Shown piece after piece: positions 60,601-64,000 of a DNA stretch of 64,000 nt. The first letter of the stretch is position 1; each line of letters begins with the position of its first letter. The notes beneath the pieces were generated by a model. It was not told the origin of the DNA, searched no databases, and worked only from the letters and a program-made list of their open reading frames with translations. Origin of the DNA: Polytrichum commune (taxonomy: Eukaryota > Streptophyta > Polytrichopsida > Polytrichales > Polytrichaceae); assembly GCA_950295325.1 (NCBI GenBank), contig OX485806.1, positions 24,178,001 to 24,242,000 on the forward strand, given 5' to 3'. Both the position numbers and the translations under genes were made by a program.

Positions 60601-60833
60601 GTTATCACATCATACTTCTACACTATTTCATCGACTTTTTTTTTTGGGTAATCTGGTATGTAATGTCGTCTGAATTGGAGGCTGGGCAGTGATTATCAGA
60701 CATGCATGAGGTAATAACATGCTCTATTGCATTGTTACAGGTCATGGAGTTTTTGCGGCGGCTTGTACAATGGAAGAAAACTGGAATGGACAGATGTATA
60801 ACTGCTCAAAGTGGCCGGTTCCTCTACAACTAA
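57664..60833 (+). CDS. TPP: Trehalose-6-phosphate phosphatase (TPP), 11 coding exons
   Basis: The enzyme dephosphorylates trehalose-6-phosphate to trehalose and is a HAD-superfamily phosphatase important in plant sugar signalling. Coding exons: 57664-58077, 58299-58445, 58677-58748, 58937-59059, 59180-59236, 59407-59508, 59724-59801, 59959-60028, 60172-60242, 60475-60567, 60741-60833. All introns are GT-AG (120-232 bp) and all phase 0 except one phase 1 (60028/60172). The protein is 439 residues: an N-terminal Ser-rich variable region (about 1-110), '[13 protein letters not shown]' just before the domain, HAD motif [12 protein letters not shown] (166-176, nucleophile D167), motif II IISGR (203-207), [10 protein letters not shown] (222-231), THGRKVLEIRP (327-337) and motif [12 protein letters not shown] (368-377). 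The start is the first ATG after a strong acceptor. It is longer than typical plant TPPs (about 340-390) because of the N-terminus. The usual GFGILVS segment is altered to CSILVT. It looks functional. Confidence 0.95.
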
Positions 60834-61742
60834 ATGTGACATTACTACTGCCTGGGATTTCATGGCTACGCAACATGCTGCTGCTAGTCTTGCCCATTGT
60901 ACACAACCCCCTGACTGTTTTTCCAGTCACAGGTGACCTTGAGCCCTCTTTTGTCCTGGTCAAGTTCCGACTCCCTGTTGGTTGTCAGTTCCTCTTTGTC
61001 ACCACCTCACCCCTCAGCAGCCCCTCCAGTATATATATGTCTCCTGGCCGGCACGTGAAAGAAACGCGTTTTACATCTTCAAATGCATGGTAACGGGAGC
61101 ACTCAAAAGATGGTATATCAACATACCCATGGGAGAGTCCGTTCTCGGGGAGGGGTCGGTTGGGGTTTGACATTGCAGCGACGAGTACACTAAACTGCAC
61201 AAAAAAGAAGTTGGAGCTTGGAAGGCGATTTTGTACCATGTATTGGACCCCCACATCGGGCTCGGAAACAGCTCTGTTTCCGCACGCCCAGGGGCATCCT
61301 AGATAAAAAAAAAAACAGGAGAGAGAGAGCAACTTAGGTCCAGCTCAAATATTTTTTTGGAAGACATTTTTGTGGCAGAGCCTTTCGCATATTGTACCCT
61401 CCAATTTGGTTGCTCACATTGACAAAAGTAAATGTCACAAATGTGACTCCGGAAGTTACTGTAGCCCCACTTCACATTACACAACAAGTTTTGAGAGCCA
61501 CCTCCCCCCCCCCCTCTTTTTTGGCGCGCTTTTCTTTCTTTCTTTCTTTTCGAGGATTAGTAGTGGTACTAGTGTGTTTTATATGCGCAATGTATCAAAA
61601 AACATTCAAGTACAAATACATTCAGTTAGTGTAAATTCCTCCTTGATTTGATTCTGCCCATCCAATGTGTGTGCCTCATGTTGGTGTAATTGTGCTCCAT
61701 CTCCAAATGCTTTGTAGGACTCGATCTACTTGCCACTACTAG
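60834..61742. other. TPP 3' flank
   Basis: Probably includes the 3' untranslated region, but no clear AATAAA signal was seen. An A-run at about 61303-61313 and a C-run at 61506-61514 are low complexity. No further coding exon was recognised. Confidence 0.5.
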
Positions 61743-62005
61743 CATACGAGTCCTAGGCAATCGTCGATGAAAGAACAATGCAAATCTACCAGACAATTTA
61801 ATGACATAGGATAAAGTTTTATGGCGATGCACGTCAATTGTCTAGGACTCATATCCCTGTGATGTATACTAGCACGTGAGTCCTAGGCAATCGTCGTGTG
61901 TCGGTGACCAACAAATCTATCATTGTGGTAGATTTGCAGACCTTCTATTGATGTGGGACAGATGGTCAACTGACGTAGGACAATTGCCTAGGACGTGTGT
62001 ATATC
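61743..62005. repeat. Two adjacent related inverted-repeat elements
   Basis: Element 1 (61743-61853) has 'GAGTCCTAGGCAATCGTCGA' against 'CGTCAATTGTCTAGGACTC'. Element 2 (61861-62005) has 'GTGAGTCCTAGGCAATCGTC' against 'GACAATTGCCTAGGAC'. They share arm sequence and are separated by only a few bases, suggesting a duplicated or twice-inserted MITE. Confidence 0.75.
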
Positions 62006-62109
62006 ATTATAAGATATTGGCAACAATATGGGAAATTCGTCAATTTGTAAGTTGTGTTATCTCACACTTAGAACTTGTCTAATGTAGTGTACTAAGTATG
62101 GGAGCCAGT

Positions 62110-62255
62110 TATTTATCGTATATGGGCATACCACTCATTCATCCACCACAGGAGCCTTGATACATTGATTAGGCAACAAACATGTAGGGGGTTGAGTTTT
62201 TATGTTGGATGGATGAGAGGTACACTTATATATGATAATTCCTCGTACCTAATCA
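62110..62255. mobile_element. TIR MITE, family B, internally deleted copy (about 146 bp)
   Basis: The left end 'GGGCATACCACTCATTCATC' and the right end 'ATGTTGGATGGATGAGAGGT' match family B, with 'CAAACATGTAGGGGGT' in the interior. About 90 bp shorter than 41098-41325. Confidence 0.65.
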
Positions 62256-62391
62256 TGCTGGACGTATCATGCTAATAACTAAGCTAATGTTTTAAAAATA
62301 ATGAATAATAAGAATAGAAAGAAAAAGAAAATTGGTGTGCCATGCCAAATATAATGGTCTTCTTGAGTTATCATGTAGTACCAATTGTCAT

Positions 62392-62612
62392 GTAGGTCAA
62401 CCCAACACCAACACCAAAATTGTGACCACCCAAATGAATAGGCATGCTTCATTTTAGAACGTAGATTTAGGACATTCAAGGATCTCTCATTCATTGACAT
62501 CTTTGAATTGAGAGCGATCCTTGGAAGACCTAGATTTGTGTTCTAAAATGAAGCCTATCCGTTCACTTGGGTGGTCATAGGTTTGGTGTTGATATTAAGT
62601 TGAGCTACCTTG
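62392..62612. repeat. Long fold-back, arms about 95 bp
   Basis: The left arm (about 62392-62488, 'CTTCATTTTAGAAC', 'TGACCACCCAA') is the reverse complement of the right arm (about 62510-62612, 'GTTCTAAAATGAAG', 'TTGGGTGGTCA') with scattered mismatches, around a loop of about 21-25 nt. The arms diverge beyond the ends. Either a fold-back MITE or a small-RNA-producing hairpin. Confidence 0.85.
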
Positions 62613-62703
62613 CTCTCTCTAGGTGCCATAGCCTTCATGTAATACATAGAAGGCTGGATTTTGTGGTTAAATTGTATCACCTAGTCTATACTACCGCAAA
62701 ACT

Positions 62704-62760
62704 ATGTAGATATGGTGATATTGTTGCTCCTCAAACGTTTCAATATCACCATATCTACAT
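62704..62760. repeat. Perfect 20-bp hairpin with 17-nt loop
   Basis: 62704-62723 is the exact reverse complement of 62741-62760 (arm 'ATGTAGATATGGTGATATTG'). The pairing continues beyond with a small bulge (GCAAAAC against TTGCC). Confidence 0.9.
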
Positions 62761-62898
62761 TTGCCGTGTGGGAAAACAATTAAATGCAAAAATTGTGAGT
62801 ATAAAACGCATACATCACATACATATCAATATAAGGCATGTGACCCTATTGTAGGCACTTCCAACTCCCACCCCACCCCAGAACAAAACAAACAAACA

Positions 62899-63328
62899 AA
62901 AACAAGAAATCGGTAGAACCGTGAGGCTCTGTCCTTTGCTATGAAAGACTACAATTATGGTTGATTACTTTGCTCATGCCAATCCATGGCTATTCACTAT
63001 ACCAAACCTTTCTTGGATTTTGTGCACCTTCTTCTCAAATATGGGTCAAGGATTGAAGCTACTCATTTATCACCCAAATTTTTAAAAATAAATAATCAAG
63101 AACTGCCGAAATAACTATAGTTAACTAGATTTCTTTCAATGCATTTTAGGGAGTACTTATATATATATATATATATAAAAATAAAATATAGATAACATCC
63201 ACATTAAATATAGTGGACCAAAAATAACAAGAACAAGTAACATCCAAGTGTGAACACAAAGTAGTTAGGAAATTTGCTCTTGAAACGAAGAAGTTGATGC
63301 ATAGTCTTTGTCCTACAGACAGAGCCAA
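62899..63328 (+). repeat. Long direct repeat D, downstream copy (430 bp)
   Basis: Same orientation as 51881-52322. It differs by substitutions and by a TA microsatellite (63158-63177) where the other copy has an AAAT run. Confidence 0.85.
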
Positions 63329-64000
63329 CAAAAAACAAAAAAGTTCATTGAAACGGGTTGAGAATTGTCTCATGCAGTCAACAATCGTGACTCATGAAGA
63401 TTGTTATTTCAAGCTTTGGAATCGGAGTGGAGACTCCAATAATTTTTTATTTTTTGAAAGGAGTTCTCTAAGTGAAGATTCTCTTTCTCTACGAATGCTC
63501 ACATACATTCAGTAGTAGACCCTCCCAAATGTGGTGGTTAATAATTTTAGTACACATATTCCAATCTCATCGTAACACATGTCGTTTTGGTGACCGGCCT
63601 CATAAAAGTACAAGGCTTGCCATACACCAACACCGCGAGAACAAGTGTCCAATTAGGAAGAGCGAGCTCGTAAGGCCCACATGGCCTTAGGGACGTTTTG
63701 TCCATGGATGACGTGGGTTTGAGACTGACGTTCTCCTTATCTAAACAACAACAAAACAGCCTCCAGCCTAACTTACTCTTATTATAGCTCAAATCAACTT
63801 TTTCAAAACACTTTATGACACATCAGATGTGTACGACATGCACGTGCATGCATGGACTCATGCACGATATTGAACTTCGTGTGCTATATATCAACTAACC
63901 CAAAACGAGTGTGGCAAATTGGTTGGTTTACATGTGTGAATAGGGCTTTATTTTTATATATGTATATATAGATGTTTATGTATGTGTGTGTGTGTTGTAA
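63329..64000. other. Intergenic to window end, no gene
   Basis: No recognisable coding sequence. TA/TG-rich near the end (63955-63996). Confidence 0.5.

Noticed and set aside
51881-63328. The 440-bp direct repeats as LTRs of one retrotransposon containing TPP
   Set aside because: No TG...CA ends, primer-binding site, polypurine tract or gag/pol sequence; the interior is an ordinary spliced gene with its own promoter-like region.

Overview
This window looks like nuclear DNA from a large, repeat-rich land-plant genome. The evidence is one plant-type gene with ten short GT-AG introns, a plant Stowaway MITE with the usual 'CTCCCTCCGTCCC' ends, CACTA-like and other TIR elements, and LINE fragments, with no bacterial-style gene packing. 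Introns of 67-232 bp inside a repeat-dense landscape, plus the odd decayed genes described below, make me lean towards a non-seed vascular plant such as a fern or lycophyte. That lineage call is low confidence.

Only one intact gene is well supported: a trehalose-6-phosphate phosphatase (TPP), plus strand, 57664-60833. I could assemble all 11 coding exons into a continuous 439-residue protein with both phosphatase signatures. It sits behind a GC-rich promoter-like island (about 53.7-55.3 kb) with a TATA box at 54502 and GA-rich leader sequence. A 5' leader intron ending at 57644 is likely.

The most unusual region is 15.3-19.4 kb. On the minus strand (15280-16911) is a decayed, intron-containing gene. 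Its conserved blocks read like a bacterial-type beta-class DNA amino-methyltransferase (N4-cytosine/N6-adenine): a degraded motif IV (DLLE where DPPY is usual), a target-recognition-like block, then a 'TKPGDMVFDV' motif X/I block. On the plus strand (18485-19350) is a decayed protein ending in a SWIM-type zinc finger (...VSCKHLYYMF...). The divergent pair may be the remains of a mobile element that carried its own DNA methyltransferase. A second possible methyltransferase fragment lies at 37709-38023 (minus).

The rest is transposon and repeat debris, region by region. 0-15 kb: MITEs, a CACTA-like MITE with target duplication (9709), a LINE tail (about 11 kb), and a TIR element nested in an older repeat and then triplicated (13.3-14.2 kb). 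20-23 kb: two more LINE tails. 26.1-28.3 kb: a higher-order tandem array. 30-36 kb: several tandem duplications, a Stowaway MITE and a nested 144-bp TIR element. 39.9-40.5 kb: a 27-bp minisatellite. 42-43.9 kb: a pyrimidine-rich tract with a reiterated ATAGT word. 46-53 kb: further TIR elements and hairpins. 51.9 and 62.9 kb: two copies of a 440-bp repeat that bracket the TPP gene. 61.7-62.8 kb: a cluster of strong fold-backs downstream of TPP. I found no rRNA, tRNA, CRISPR or intact transposase gene. Most open frames outside TPP are short chance frames in repeats.
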